Positions 49,275-60,561 of a stretch of DNA of 64,000 nt are shown here, piece after piece (position 1 is the stretch's first letter; each line of letters begins with the position of its first letter). Where the stretch lies: the NCBI RefSeq assembly GCF_016808335.1, contig NC_053142.1, positions 42,637,674 through 42,701,673 of the forward strand, given 5' to 3'. A program made the position numbers and the translations under genes. This DNA comes from Panicum virgatum (taxonomy: Eukaryota > Streptophyta > Magnoliopsida > Poales > Poaceae). Under the pieces are notes generated by a model, which saw only the letters and a list, made by a program, of their open reading frames with translations, ran no database searches and was not told the DNA's origin.

Positions 49275-52200
49275 GGCTGGGGCGGAAGCGCGCGCGGCAC
49301 CCCCACGGCAATCCAATCCGATCAGCCGCTACGAATTCGAACGGGGGGGCTCGGCTCGGAACGCGGGGCGGCGGGCAGCAGGCATGCCTGGACGCTCATG
49401 CATGCGCGCCGCGGGGGCGGGGGCGGGGGAGTTGGTGGTTGGCTGGTTGGTTGGTGCTCGCGCTGCAAGCCGAGGGGCCTCGATCACGGCGGGACACGCA
49501 CGCATGCACCTGCGGCGAGCGCGCTGTCCCGGCCGCGATGGGGGGCGGGCGAGCAAAAGGCAGAGGCTCCTGGCTCGCCGGGGAGCGCGGCGGGCAGCGG
49601 GCGGTGCGTCTGCTTGGCGAGCGGGTGCGCGACGCGCGTCTACGGGAGCGCCGGGGAGCCCCGCGCGGGGGAGTATATACCCGCCGCGGGCGCGGCGGGG
49701 CATGCAGCCGGGGCCGTGGCTGGCGAGCATGCAGGCGCGGTGCTCCCCGCAACCGCCGGCGGGCGAAGTTTTAGTTGGGGCTGAGCGATCCTGGTGCTGA
49801 GCTCCGCTCCGGTGGGCTACCACGCCAGTGGCTATTTTTGGGCGCGCGCGGCTGAGGCGCGTCCTTGTCCCTCACGTGCGGTCGGTTGGTTCGACCGTTG
49901 GTCGCTGGCGTCACTGCCGTGCAGCTGCCATCGCCTTTGCTCCGGCGATCCTCCGGATGCCCGTTGCCTTTGATGCATCCATCTCATGCGACGTCGCTTG
50001 TCCCGTGAAGCTTGCTACTTTTGTACTCACCACATGGCTGTTTGTTTTGACACGCCTCAAATTGAGTATGAGCAAGTGTGGATATGATTGTTCACAGTGA
50101 TCATCCGAAGTCAACAGCCATGGCTTTTGGGTTAGGGGTGGAGGTTGCAGCCTATGGGTGCGCTCTACATGCGATTTTTTTTCATATGTCGCCGACCTTT
50201 ATGTTTACTTCCAACGGTTGCTAGAGTACTTGGCAGTGGCGGATGGATTCGAATGTCAGATTTTTTGTCATTTTTCTTCGATTATGGACAAATAAAATAT
50301 AGAATTTACTATGTAAATTCATAGCCTTGTATTTAACATTGATCTTGTAAAGATTTATAAAAACTAAACCTCAAATTTATCATATATATTCTCAAATAAT
50401 AGATATAAAAATTCGAATACGGATCGGATACGGATACGAATCTTTTTTCACCTTTTTAATTGTAGGGAGCAAATAATACATAAAAAAATTTATACAAAAT
50501 TTTATTCTTATGTGTAATAATATGCTTGATAATATAAAAAAAGATTATCATAAAATTTTAAGCATATCTATTTTAAAATATCAAATTTGTTCTAAGAATT
50601 CGGATGTTTAGATCCATCCTTAGGAGCTACAGTGATGCCTGGGTATTCCCGGGAATAGCCAACTTTTTTGAGAAAAAATCAAGTATACTTCAAGTTTATG
50701 CACATATGTGTACATATAAAGTTGGGCCTCTTTGTTTGTTTTTTGTGTTAAATGTAGCCCAGCGATCCACCAACCAGCCCAACAACATAACTGGCCCATA
50801 AATGGCTGCACAGCCCACCGGCCCAGCAGCCTAGCAGACCCCAACATCTCTCTCTCTATCTCGGAACGCACGCACGGAGGTGCCTCGACAATTCTCCCTC
50901 TCCTTGCCGCTTTCCCTGCTGCTCTGCTGCTCCCCAATCCCCCAAATCCCTAAATCGCAAGATTGAAATCCCCCAAAATCAAGAACAAGAGCTAGCAGAT
51001 CCACCCTACCAGCAAGCCGAGCGCGCTCGCGGGGAAGCTGGGAGGCCGGCCGCCGCTACTTGGTTCGATGATCCGCTCTCAGCACAATGAGTTAAGGTCG
51101 GGCAAAACTATAACGTGCTAACTACTTCGGAAAATTACATAGCCTAACAACAAGAACTCGACCGACGATTCTCATGAGGTGCGCCTTGGGACGTCCTCCA
51201 TACCAGTTCTTTCAAGACAAAGAAGATGAGACTCAGGATTATTGGAATCCTAAATACATTGTATCAATCATTCCAACGCTCGGGGGCTTAACTAGTGAAG
51301 CCTGATGAAACTAAGAAAACTGGCTTTGTATGGTTTGTAGATCATTTTAGCATTGGCTTATAAAACGGCTTCATGTGCTACAGTATCTCGATTTGTGTAA
51401 AATAAGTGAAGCTGAAATTAAAATAAGCTACCAAACGGCCCTAAGCTAAGATCAGTGAGCAGAAGCAGATCGAGCAAGGTCACGCAAAATATGTTAAAAC
51501 CTGAAAACCCCAGTTGATGCGGTAGTAACTAAATTTAACTAAATTTTGGGAACTGTCAGTGTAAGTTTTTTTTTCCTCCCAATAATTTTTAGCAAGATCC
51601 TAAAACTAGTTTTTAAGAGTCTACTCTCTCCATCCTTAAAAGAATGAAACTTTTACTTCTCAGAAGTCAAACAGTTTTAAGTTTGATTAAATTTATATAA
51701 AAATACTAACATGTATATCGCCAAATAGATTTATTATAAAAATATATTACGTAATTAATCTAAAAGCATCTCCAAAAATTTGCCATATTCTACTTGGCTC
51801 CCAAAACTATTTGCCAAGTAAAAAAACAGTTCCTCTCCAATAGTTTGCTATTTCGGACTTGCCAAAATGAAAAAAAGGCAATAGGCAGCATGCAAGCAGG
51901 GAGAAGACTTTATTTTCAGAGTCAGTACACAGCATGCAAGCAGGGAGAGGATTTGCCATGCCCTTTGCCAAGTTGCCAAATATGCGCAATAATACTTATT
52001 TTGTAACCCACGTGTTATTTTACACTCTAGTTGTAGCTACACCTAACTAATTATTGAATAAATTTTCAGTAATAACTACCGCACACGATTACTAAACATT
52101 ATTCGGATCAGTCGGGTCAGTAATGTGGTTCTGTAATTCGGCAAGTCTGCTCCATAATTTCGGATCAGTCGGGTCAGTAATTTGATTGTTGAGTGTAAAA

Positions 52201-52446
52201 TAAACTACACCTAAGATGTAGGGTAGTATTACTGTATTTTGTAATATAAATATTAGTACTTTCTCCTTTTATATAAGTTAATCAAACTTAAAATTATTTG
52301 TCAGCTGCTCCTGAACGTAGGGTTGCGCTCTTTATGAAAGTCAACGCGGGAGTAGTTTTTAAACTCCTCGAGATGCTCCTCTGACCACGCCATTCTGTCC
52401 TGCAGCGCCAGAAATCACGGGGAACAGAAAGCAAGCCACCCACCTC
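49275..52446. other. 3.2-kb intergenic region with several repeat remnants
   Basis: 49275-49830 is GC-rich promoter/5' UTR of the channel gene with shadow ORFs only. 50250-50620 is AT-rich and looks like a degraded insert. 50760-51060 is C-rich and resembles a 5' UTR but leads to no coding exon I can find. 51600-51780 has a degraded Stowaway-like left end (CTCTCTCCATCCTTAAAAGA). Two short direct repeats occur: CAGCATGCAAGCAGGGAGA at 51887 and 51931, and TTCGGATCAGTCGGGTCAG at 52102 and 52159. Confidence 0.4.
52270..52276 (+). promoter_or_regulatory. TATA box of glycosyltransferase gene
   Basis: TATATAA, 171 bases upstream of the ATG at 52447, in otherwise AT-rich DNA; plausible but not unique. 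Confidence 0.4.
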
Positions 52447-53844
52447 ATGGAGTCGCCGGTCGCCGTCGCCGTCGTCCCGTTCCCCGCGCAGGGCCACCTC
52501 AACCAGCTGCTGCACCTGTCGCTGCACCTCGCCTCGCGGGGACTGCCCGTGCACTTCGCGGCGCCCGCGGAGCACGTCCGGCAGGCCAAGGCGCGCCTCC
52601 ACGGCTGGGGCGCCGGCGCCCTCCGCGGCATCGAGTTCCACGAGCTCGCCATCTCCGAGTACGAATCCCCGCCCCCCGACCCCGCCGCGGACTCGCCCTA
52701 CCCCTCCCACCTCCTGCCTCTGTTCGAGGCGTTCGTCGCCGACGCGCCCGCCGCGGTCGCGGCCCTCCTCCGCGGGATCTCCGCCTCCCACCGCCGCGTC
52801 GTCGTCCTCTACGACGTCATGACCGCCTTCGCCGCGGAGGAGGCCGCGCGGCTGCCCAACGGCGAGGGCTTCGCGTTCCACTGCACCGCCGCGTCGATCC
52901 TCGCCAGCGGGTTGGATTTGGATGGAGGGCTCCAGCTGCGGATGCGCGATGCGCACGGCTTCGACGACATCCCACCTCATGGCTTCGTGCCCGGCAAGCA
53001 CCTGGAGTTCATCTTCAAGCAGGCCAGATGCCACCAAACGATCCCGTCCAGCGCCGGCGTCATCATGAACACGTCCCGCGCGCTAGAGGGTGAGTTCATC
53101 GACTTCGTGACCCAGCTGCTCGGCGCCGCCGGCAAGAAGGTCTTCTCGATTGGGCCGCTGAACCCGGTGATGGACGCGAAAGCGTCCGAGCAGGTAGCAG
53201 AGGGACATGGGTGCCTCGATTGGCTCGACAAGCAGCCGGCCGCATCCGTGCTCTACGTTTCGTTCGGCTCGGTATCCTCGCTGCGCGGCGAGCAGATCGA
53301 GGAGCTCGCGGCGGCGCTGCGCGACAGCAAGCAGCGGTTCATCTGGGTTCTGCGCGACGCCGACCGCGGCAACGTGTTTGCGGACTCCGGCGAGAGCCGG
53401 CACGCCAAGTTCATGTCCGAGTTCACCAAGCAGACGGAGGGAACAGGGCTGCTGATCACCGACTGGGCGCCGCAGCTGGAGATCCTCGCCCACCCCGCCA
53501 CGGCGGCGTTCCTGAGCCACTGCGGCTGGAACTCCACCATGGAGAGCATGAGCTACGGGAAGCCCATCCTGGCGTGGCCCATGCACTCGGACCAGGCGTG
53601 GGACGCCGAGCTGGTGTGCAAGTACCTCAAGACCGGCTTCCTGGTGAGGCCATGCGAGAAGCACGCCGAGGTGATTCCGGCGGCAGCCATACGGGAGGTG
53701 ATCGAGAAGATAATGGTCTCTCAGGAAGGGCTCGCGATGCGGCAGCGTGCAGTGGCGCTCGGCGAGGCTGTCCGCGCGTCCGCGGCTACGGGCGGGTCAT
53801 CCCAAAAGGAGCTCGAGGACTTCATTGCTCACATCACAAGGTAA
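52447..53844 (+). CDS. zeatin O-glucosyltransferase-like UDP-glycosyltransferase
   Basis: An intronless 465-residue GT1 family enzyme. The catalytic His is in [10 protein letters not shown] (His17) with the likely partner Asp in [11 protein letters not shown]. The 44-residue UDP-sugar-binding PSPG box starts [11 protein letters not shown] near residue 340, contains FLSHCGWNS and ends at HSDQ, where terminal Gln favours UDP-glucose. Length and sequence style ([18 protein letters not shown]) match the grass cis-zeatin O-glucosyltransferase group, which conjugates cytokinin side chains in the cytosol to form storage glucosides. Other acceptors are possible because this clade is expanded in grasses. 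The start gives the usual short N-terminus before the first beta strand. Very high GC is normal for grass intronless genes. Confidence 0.87.
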   Translation: MESPVAVAVVPFPAQGHLNQLLHLSLHLASRGLPVHFAAPAEHVRQAKARLHGWGAGALRGIEFHELAISEYESPPPDPAADSPYPSHLLPLFEAFVADAPAAVAALLRGISASHRRVVVLYDVMTAFAAEEAARLPNGEGFAFHCTAASILASGLDLDGGLQLRMRDAHGFDDIPPHGFVPGKHLEFIFKQARCHQTIPSSAGVIMNTSRALEGEFIDFVTQLLGAAGKKVFSIGPLNPVMDAKASEQVAEGHGCLDWLDKQPAASVLYVSFGSVSSLRGEQIEELAAALRDSKQRFIWVLRDADRGNVFADSGESRHAKFMSEFTKQTEGTGLLITDWAPQLEILAHPATAAFLSHCGWNSTMESMSYGKPILAWPMHSDQAWDAELVCKYLKTGFLVRPCEKHAEVIPAAAIREVIEKIMVSQEGLAMRQRAVALGEAVRASAATGGSSQKELEDFIAHITR

Positions 53845-54504
53845 GAGCTAAGAATGCAGGAACTTTTGGTGTATCAATTTGAATTTGAATTCTATTTCTT
53901 TCATGAAAAGAAGCTGGAGAGTATTTTGTACGAGTGGTAACTAAAATCGATTGTACCAAATAATTTTGAGCTCCCCGTTTCAAACAAGCAAGTATCAGTA
54001 CATTATTGCTCCTTCCTGATGGTTGTAACTCATGAATTAGTTGTAGCTTAGGCAACTTATGAGCTCTCTTATGAGCGCGCGGGGGCCGAGCTCGCCATAG
54101 CCTTTGCTCTTCTTCAACCTCCGGAGCTACCCACCATGGCTGCCACCCGGAGCTCTCTAGCGGCCAGCGCGAGGGAGCGGCGGCCGGTGTGGCCCACCCT
54201 TACCATGAGGGAGCGGCAGCCGGCGCGGGGCCGCGCGCCGGTGCTGCAGCTCGGTTGGCGGCCGGCGGGGCTCGCTCCATGGCGGGGGAATGATGGCCGG
54301 AGCAGAACTAGCAGGGGGAGACAGAGAGAGCTTGAGGCTCGGAGAGAGGGAGCGCGGGGCCCCCCGCCGGCGCTCGAGCCCGCACCGCGGCCGTGCTGTC
54401 CGGCGCGGCTCGCCTCCTTGGCAAGGGAGCGGCAGGCGGAGCACCTCTTGCACGGGAAGAGGAGCGGATGGATGTGTGTGTGAGAGAGACGGTGGATTGA
54501 GAGT
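53845..54504. other. 3' flank of glycosyltransferase and GC-rich segment
   Basis: 53845-54060 is likely the 3' UTR. 54070-54480 turns abruptly GC-rich with Arg/Ala/Pro shadow ORFs, and it stands where the first ~40 bases of the left LTR of the next element should be, so it may have come in with a rearrangement. Confidence 0.4.
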
Positions 54505-54701
54505 CCTTTACTTATACTTAGTTGCAGTTGTTGTAGTCTTGTTGTAACAGATCTCTTGTAAATTAGTTTGGCCGATCTAATTTCTAGAGCTCTATATATT
54601 GTAACTCTCTTGTGCATTGCACGTTAAGTTAACACGTATATGCTAGCACCCTGAGTTTAGGGGCAGCGCTTCTCCCACGCGCGCGCCTCTGATTTCTTTC
54701 A
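54505..54701 (+). repeat. left (5') LTR, truncated
   Basis: Matches the right LTR from CTTTACTTA onward, with a 6-base TTATAC/TTAG difference near its start, and ends TTTCTTTCA. The expected TGTTAGATAATG start is absent. Confidence 0.85.
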
Positions 54702-54738
54702 TGGTAATCAGAGCCTAGATTGCATCTAGCTTTCTTCC

Positions 54739-57700
54739 ATGGCGTCCAGCTCCAATGTTGCCAATCCTCTGTTCGGTGTCCAGATCACAGAGAAGCTGAA
54801 CAAGGCCAACTACGCGCTATGGCAGGCGCAGGTGCTCACCACGATCCGTGGTGCACGCTTGGAAGGCTATATCACCGGCAAGACCGGCGCTCCCGAGGCT
54901 GAGGTTGATGAAAAAGGTCCCGACGGCAAGACCGTCAAGGTACCAAATCCTGCCTATGAGGAGTGGTTTGCTCGAGACCAACAGGTTCTCGGGTTCCTCT
55001 TCACGTCCGTCACGAAGGACGTCCTCTCCCAGATCATTGCTGCGAAGACGGCGGCACAAGCATGGAGCGCGGTGGAAAACATGTTCACCGCACAAACACG
55101 CGCTCGTTCAATGAATGTGCGCCTTGCGCTGACGACCACCAAGAAGGGCTCCATGACCATTGCTGAATATTTCGGGAAGATGAAGTCCCTCAGCGATGAG
55201 ATGGCGGCTGCAGGCAAGCCGCTGGATGAAGAAGAAATTGTCGCCAACATTCTCAACGGATTGGACTCTGAATACAATCCCGTGGTGTCTGCTCTAGTAA
55301 CTAGATTGGAGCCGATCTCAGTAGCTGAAGCATATGCACAACTTCTAAGCTTTGAGACTCGATTGGAAATTCAAGATGGATCGGGCTCCTCTGCAAACAA
55401 CGTGAACAGAGGAGGCCGTGGCGCTCAAGGTTCAAGTCGTGGCCGTGGTAACTCAGGTAATCGCGGTCGTGGCTATGGACGAGGACGTGGAAACTCCAAC
55501 AATCAGCAGCGTTCCAATCAGCGTTCACAGGGAGGCAACTCCAACAACAGTCGGCCTCTCTGTCAGGTATGCTTCAAAAAGGGACATCTTGCTACTGACT
55601 GTTGGCATCGTTTTGATGAGAATTATGTACCGGATGAGCGCCTGGTTGCTGCGGCCACCAACACATACACAGTTGACACCAACTGGTATACAGATTCGGG
55701 AGCTACTGATCATGTAACTAGTGATCTTGAGAAGCTCTCAATTCGCGAGAAGTACAAAGGAAATGATCAGATAAACACGGCAAGTGGTTCAGGTATGGAG
55801 ATTAGTCATATTGGTCATGCTATTGTTCCAACTCATACTCGCAATTTACATCTAAACAATATCCTTCATGTTCCAACAGCTGCTAAAAATCTTGTCTCTG
55901 TTCATCGCCTAGCTAAAGATAATTCAGCTTTTCTTGAATTTCATCCTGATTATTTTTTGATCAAGGATCTGGCCACGAAGAACACGATTCTTAGAGGAAG
56001 ATGCCACAAAGGACTTTATCCTCTCCCTTCAGCACCCCCAACAAAGCAAGCTTTTGGAGCTGTCAAGCCCTCCTTCGATCGATGGCATAGTCGCCTAGGC
56101 CATCCATCTTTTCCTATTGTTAGTCGGATTGTTAATAGCAATAGTTTACCTTGCTCTAGTGAGTCAAATAAAGAGTCAGTCTGTGATGCATGTCAAAAGG
56201 CTAAAATTCATCAGTTACCTTACTCCAAATCTCTCAATCGTTCCAGTCATCCTTTGGAGCTTATTTATTCTGATGTGTGGGGTCCCGCTCTCACCTCGGT
56301 TGGGGGAGAAATATTATGTCAGTTTTATAGATGATTTCAGTAAATTCACATGGATTTACCTCCTTAAGTTCAAATCTGAAGTTTTCCAAAAATTCCATGA
56401 ATTTCAAAATATGGTTGAGAGATTATTTGATCGAAAAATTATTGCAATGCAGACAGACTGGGGTGGAGAATATCATAAGCTTCATTCTTTCTTTGATCGA
56501 GTTGGGATCTCGCATCGAGTTTCATGTCCTCATACTCATCAGCAAAATGGCTCAGCTGAGCGTAAGCATCGCCATATTGTAGAGGTGGGCCTAGCCCTTC
56601 TTGCTCATGCTTCCATGCCACTAAAATTCTGGGATGAAGCCTTTCTAGCTGCCACATATCTCATCAATCGAGTTCCTAGCAAAGTTATTAATTTTGAAAG
56701 TCCCTTGGAGCGTCTCTTCAAACAAAAACCAGATTACACGTCCCTTCGAGTTTTTGGGTGTGCTTGTTGGCCGAATCTGCGACCTTACAATAAACACAAA
56801 CTCGAGTTCAGATCAAAACGATGTGCCTTCCTTGGGTACAGTAATCTCCATAAAGGCTTCAAGTGCCTTGACGTAGCTACGGGACGTGTGTATGTTTCTA
56901 GGGATGTTATTTTTGACGAAACAATTTTTCCTTTCTCTACACTTCATCCAAATGCAGGAGCTCGCCTTCAGTCCGAGATAACCCTCCTCCCCTCCCATCT
57001 TTTCTCTCCTACTGTTGGGATGGAACATATAGCTGACCATGTGACTAACCCTCCTAATTATGCTGATGATTTGTGTGAAAATCCTGATGAAAACAGCAGT
57101 CCTGGAGCATCAGAAACTGGCGCAGATGATCACCACAGCATCGACACGGAGCACCAAGATGATCCGACTCCGTTAGCAGGAGGTGACTCCAGCACTGATC
57201 ACGATATTCCTTTGCCCCGGGATCTAGGACTGCCGGCCGCAGACCTGTCGTGTCAATTCCCGCCTACCACGTCGTCAGCAGCTCTACGTTCGCAGCAATC
57301 TGCTCCCTCCAGGCCTGGCGAGGTTGCGATTGAGGGGGAGCAGCGTATGCAGGAGGACACGCGGGGCACCTCAATGTCTGTACCAGAATCAATGTTTTCA
57401 CTAGACGAGGGACCTTCTGCTCCAGCAGCATGCACACGTCCTAGAAGCCATGCATGATACTATTAAATATGGGTTCCTTACTTCTTCTGGTGAACCGCAA
57501 AATTTAGAAGAAGCCATGCATGATAGGAATTGGAAAGCAGCTATGGATTCTGAATATTTGGCGCTAATGAAGAATAAGACTTGGCATCTAGTTCCACCAA
57601 AGAAAGGCATAAATATAATTGATTGTAAATGGGTATATAAAGTCAAAAGAAAATAAGATGGTAGTCTTGACAGATACAAGGCTAGGTTGGTCGCCAAAGG

Positions 57701-59017
57701 TTTTAAACAAAGGTATGGAATAGATTATGAAGATACCTTTAGTCCTGTCATTAAAGCAACTACCATTAGAATTATCTTGTCAATTGCTATTTCTCGAGGG
57801 TGGAGTTTACGACAGCTAGATGTGCAAAATGCTTTTCTCCATGGTTTTCTAGAAGAAGAAGTCTACATGAGGCAGCCTCCAGGATTTGAGAGTCAGTCTC
57901 TTCCTAATTATATTTGCAAGTTAGACAAAGCTTTGTATGGCTTAAAGCAGGCACCGAGGGCTTGGTATTCACGGTTGAGTACCAAATTACATGAGCTTGG
58001 ATTCAAATCTTCAAAAGCCGACACGTCTTTGTTCTACTACAACAAGGGGACAGTTACGATGTTCGTACTTATTTATGTTGATGATATTATTGTTGCTAGC
58101 TCTACACGGGATGCAACATCAGCACTGCTACAAGATTTGAATAAAGAATTTGCCTTGAAGGACCTTGGTGATCTGAATTATTTCCTTGGAATAGAGGTAA
58201 ACAAGGTAAATAATGGTATCTTGCTAACTCAGGAGAAATATGCAAATGATGTTTTGAGACGTGTTGGCATGTTGAATTGTAAACCGGTGAATACGCCACT
58301 ATCTACTTCTGAAAAATTATCTGCAGATCAAGGTTCTCCACTTGGTCCGAGTGATGCTACAAATTATAGAAGTGTCGTTGGAGCATTGCAATATTTGACA
58401 CTAACTAGACCCGATATTTCTTACTCAGTGAACAAAGTTTGTCAATTTTTGCATGCTCCAACTACTCTTCATTGGGCAGCAGTAAAACGGATTCTGAGGT
58501 ATCTAAGGCACACAACTAAGCTTGGGCTTAAGATTTGCAGGTCATCATCACTACTCATTACTGCCTTCTCAGATGCTGATTGGGCCGGCTGCTTGGATGA
58601 TCGGCGCTCAACAGGCAGTTTTGCTATTTTCTTGGGAGCGAATTTGGTGTCTTGGAGTGCACGCAAACAAACGACAGTGTCGCGATCAAGTACTAAAGCT
58701 GAGTACAAAGCAGTAGCAAATACTACAACAGAAGTGATGTGGATACAAACACTGTTATATGAATTGGGCATTAAGCAGCAAAACTATGGTGTGACAATAT
58801 TGGAGCTAAGTATCTTTCTGCTAATCCTGTTTTTCATGCGCGGACAAAACATATAGAAGTTGATTATCACTTTGTGCGTGAAAGAGTAGCAAGAAGATTA
58901 CTTGAGATTGAATATATTTCTACAAAGGACCAAGTGGCTGATGGGTTTACAAAACCTCTCACAGTTCGGCAGATGGAAATTTTCAAGAACAATCTCAACC
59001 TAGAAAGGTCAGATTGA
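54739..59017 (+). pseudogene. copia gag-pol polyprotein, interrupted
   Basis: Gag (UBN2-like, from MASSSNVANP) ends in a Gly/Arg-rich region and a CCHC knuckle (CQVCFKKGHLATDC). The protease motif is TDSGATDHV, and the integrase zinc domain and core (HSRLGHPS, then IDDFSKFTW and HQQNGSAERKHR) follow. Reverse transcriptase has [10 protein letters not shown] and FVLIYVDDI, and RNase H has [15 protein letters not shown]. Breaks are a frame change near 56290 (integrase), another near 57450, a TAA at 57654-57656 and a frame change near 58795. It cannot make a full polyprotein. Confidence 0.9.
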
Positions 59018-59024
59018 GGGGGAG

Positions 59025-59259
59025 TGTTAGATAATGTAATCTGTTAGGACTCTCAGAGATATGATCGGCCTTTACTTAGTTGCAGTTGTTGTAGTCTTGT
59101 TGTAACAGATCTCTTGTAAATTAGTTTGGCCGATCTAATCTCTAGAGCTCTATATATTGTAACTCTCCTATGCATTGCACGTTAAGTTAACACGCATACG
59201 CTAGCACCCTGAGTTTAGGGGCAGCGCTTCTCCCACGCTCGCGCCTCTGATTTCTTTCA
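59025..59259 (+). repeat. right (3') LTR
   Basis: 235 bp, starting TGTTAGATAATGTAATC directly after the purine tract and ending TTTCTTTCA; complete compared with the left copy. Confidence 0.9.
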
Positions 59260-60057
59260 GATGGGAATTCCGATTCGTCGGGCGTCCTATCAGTAGCATT
59301 CCCGCATCCCTCGTCTCCGGCGGCTCCCACCGCCATACTCTACTTCCTACTCCGCTCTAGTCCTGACCCACCAATTGTCTACCCGGACCTACAACGGCTG
59401 GTGGCGTTCCACCGTTTTGCCGTATTGCCCCTCAACCCGTCACTATTAGATTTTGCTGTTGCCCCACCTTTATTCTATGTTCTATGGCTCTATTTGTTTC
59501 CGATTATAATCGCTTATTGGTGGAAATAAGCGATAATTCCACCAAACACCTTATTTATTTTCGCTTCTATGCTAATCCGCTTCAGAGATTTGAACTATAA
59601 GAAGTGAGAAAATTTTCGCTTCTCTCGGCCACGCTTAAATTATAAACTAAGCAAAAACAAATAGGATCTATGTCTAGCGGTGAATCGTGATACCCCGAAA
59701 CCAGCGGGAGACGACCGATTTTACACAGAAGCGAGCACTTGTTATAGAATAACGTAACTCTCGGATTGACTTCGAGTATTAGTGAGCGTACTAATCCTCA
59801 GTTTGACTTGGAGCGTTCCCTCCCAGTTCTTCACCCGGCAAAAAAAAATCAGAAATAAATCATATCCCAATTCCCCTATATTGAGATGGACGTCAAGGCC
59901 CAGCCAAGAATCTCGATTCTCGACAGTAAAAAAAAAGAAGGTACAGACTACAGACACAGAGGAGAATCCTGGGCGACGGTAAACTCACAACGAGGCCCCG
60001 GCTCGTGAGCTGTCTGCCGCGCCGTGCAGCGTGACAGCGACGCATCCCACCCGCACC

Positions 60058-60106
<49 letters not shown>

Positions 60107-60448
60107 AGATGAGCCCATGCATGGCAACATCGTTGCACCTCCATGGCGACATCCTGCGACTCGGCGTGGCCTCGTATTATTCAGTCCGCCGGAGCTGTCT
60201 CCCTCCTTTTCCCTCTCTCTGTACGAGAATAAAATAAAAATCCATCCTACATTTTTCGCTGCCAACAGACCTGCGATACTTGTAAAGCAAAGAGCCAAAG
60301 ATGTGCAGATTATCACCAAACTTTATCCGTCGGTGCAGAATTTTCTTTTCTTTTTGCTGGTACTATCTCGGCATAGTTAATTGCCTAACTTCTTTAAGAA
60401 AAAATGAAAAGGAAACGCCCGCCGCATGATCACACATCGTGGGGGCTC
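59260..60448. other. intergenic region with 46-C homopolymer
   Basis: No gene is supported. 59500-59660 (AAGCGATAATTCC region) resembles a degraded MITE. A run of 46 C occupies 60059-60104, producing spurious poly-Pro or poly-Gly frames. Confidence 0.5.
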
Positions 60449-60455
60449 TATATAA
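60449..60455 (+). promoter_or_regulatory. TATA box of prolyl oligopeptidase gene
   Basis: TATATAA (in CTCTATATAACGC), 107 bases upstream of the start codon at 60562; spacing is typical for a plant core promoter. Confidence 0.65.
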
Positions 60456-60561
60456 CGCTCCGTCCACTGTGTTGCCATCGGGCGACTTCTTCTTCGTGCC
60501 TCCGCTCAGCCATCCCCGGCCCCCTACCCACCGCCGTGGTGCTCTGCTTCCCCGGTCGCCC

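Larger units (their letters stand above)
54505..59259 (+). mobile_element. Ty1/copia LTR retrotransposon, decayed
   Basis: Left LTR remnant 54505-54701, primer-binding site TGGTAATCAGAGCCTAG (54702-54718; one base more than the usual initiator-Met tRNA match), gag-pol frame, purine tract GAGGGGGAG, and right LTR 59025-59259. The domain order gag, protease, integrase, reverse transcriptase, RNase H defines copia. The left LTR lacks its first ~40 bases, so no target duplication can be verified. Confidence 0.9.

Noticed and set aside
47455..49311. 618-codon minus-strand ORF overlapping the MSL gene
   Set aside because: It is a shadow frame of the GC-rich first exon of the mechanosensitive channel; the other frame encodes the recognisable protein and splices on correctly.
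54136..54483. 115-codon ORF beside the copia left LTR
   Set aside because: Arg/Ala/Pro-rich shadow of GC-rich DNA; frames on the opposite strand are equally open.
60024..60380. Poly-Pro / poly-Gly ORFs
   Set aside because: They are translations of the 46-C homopolymer without other coding evidence.
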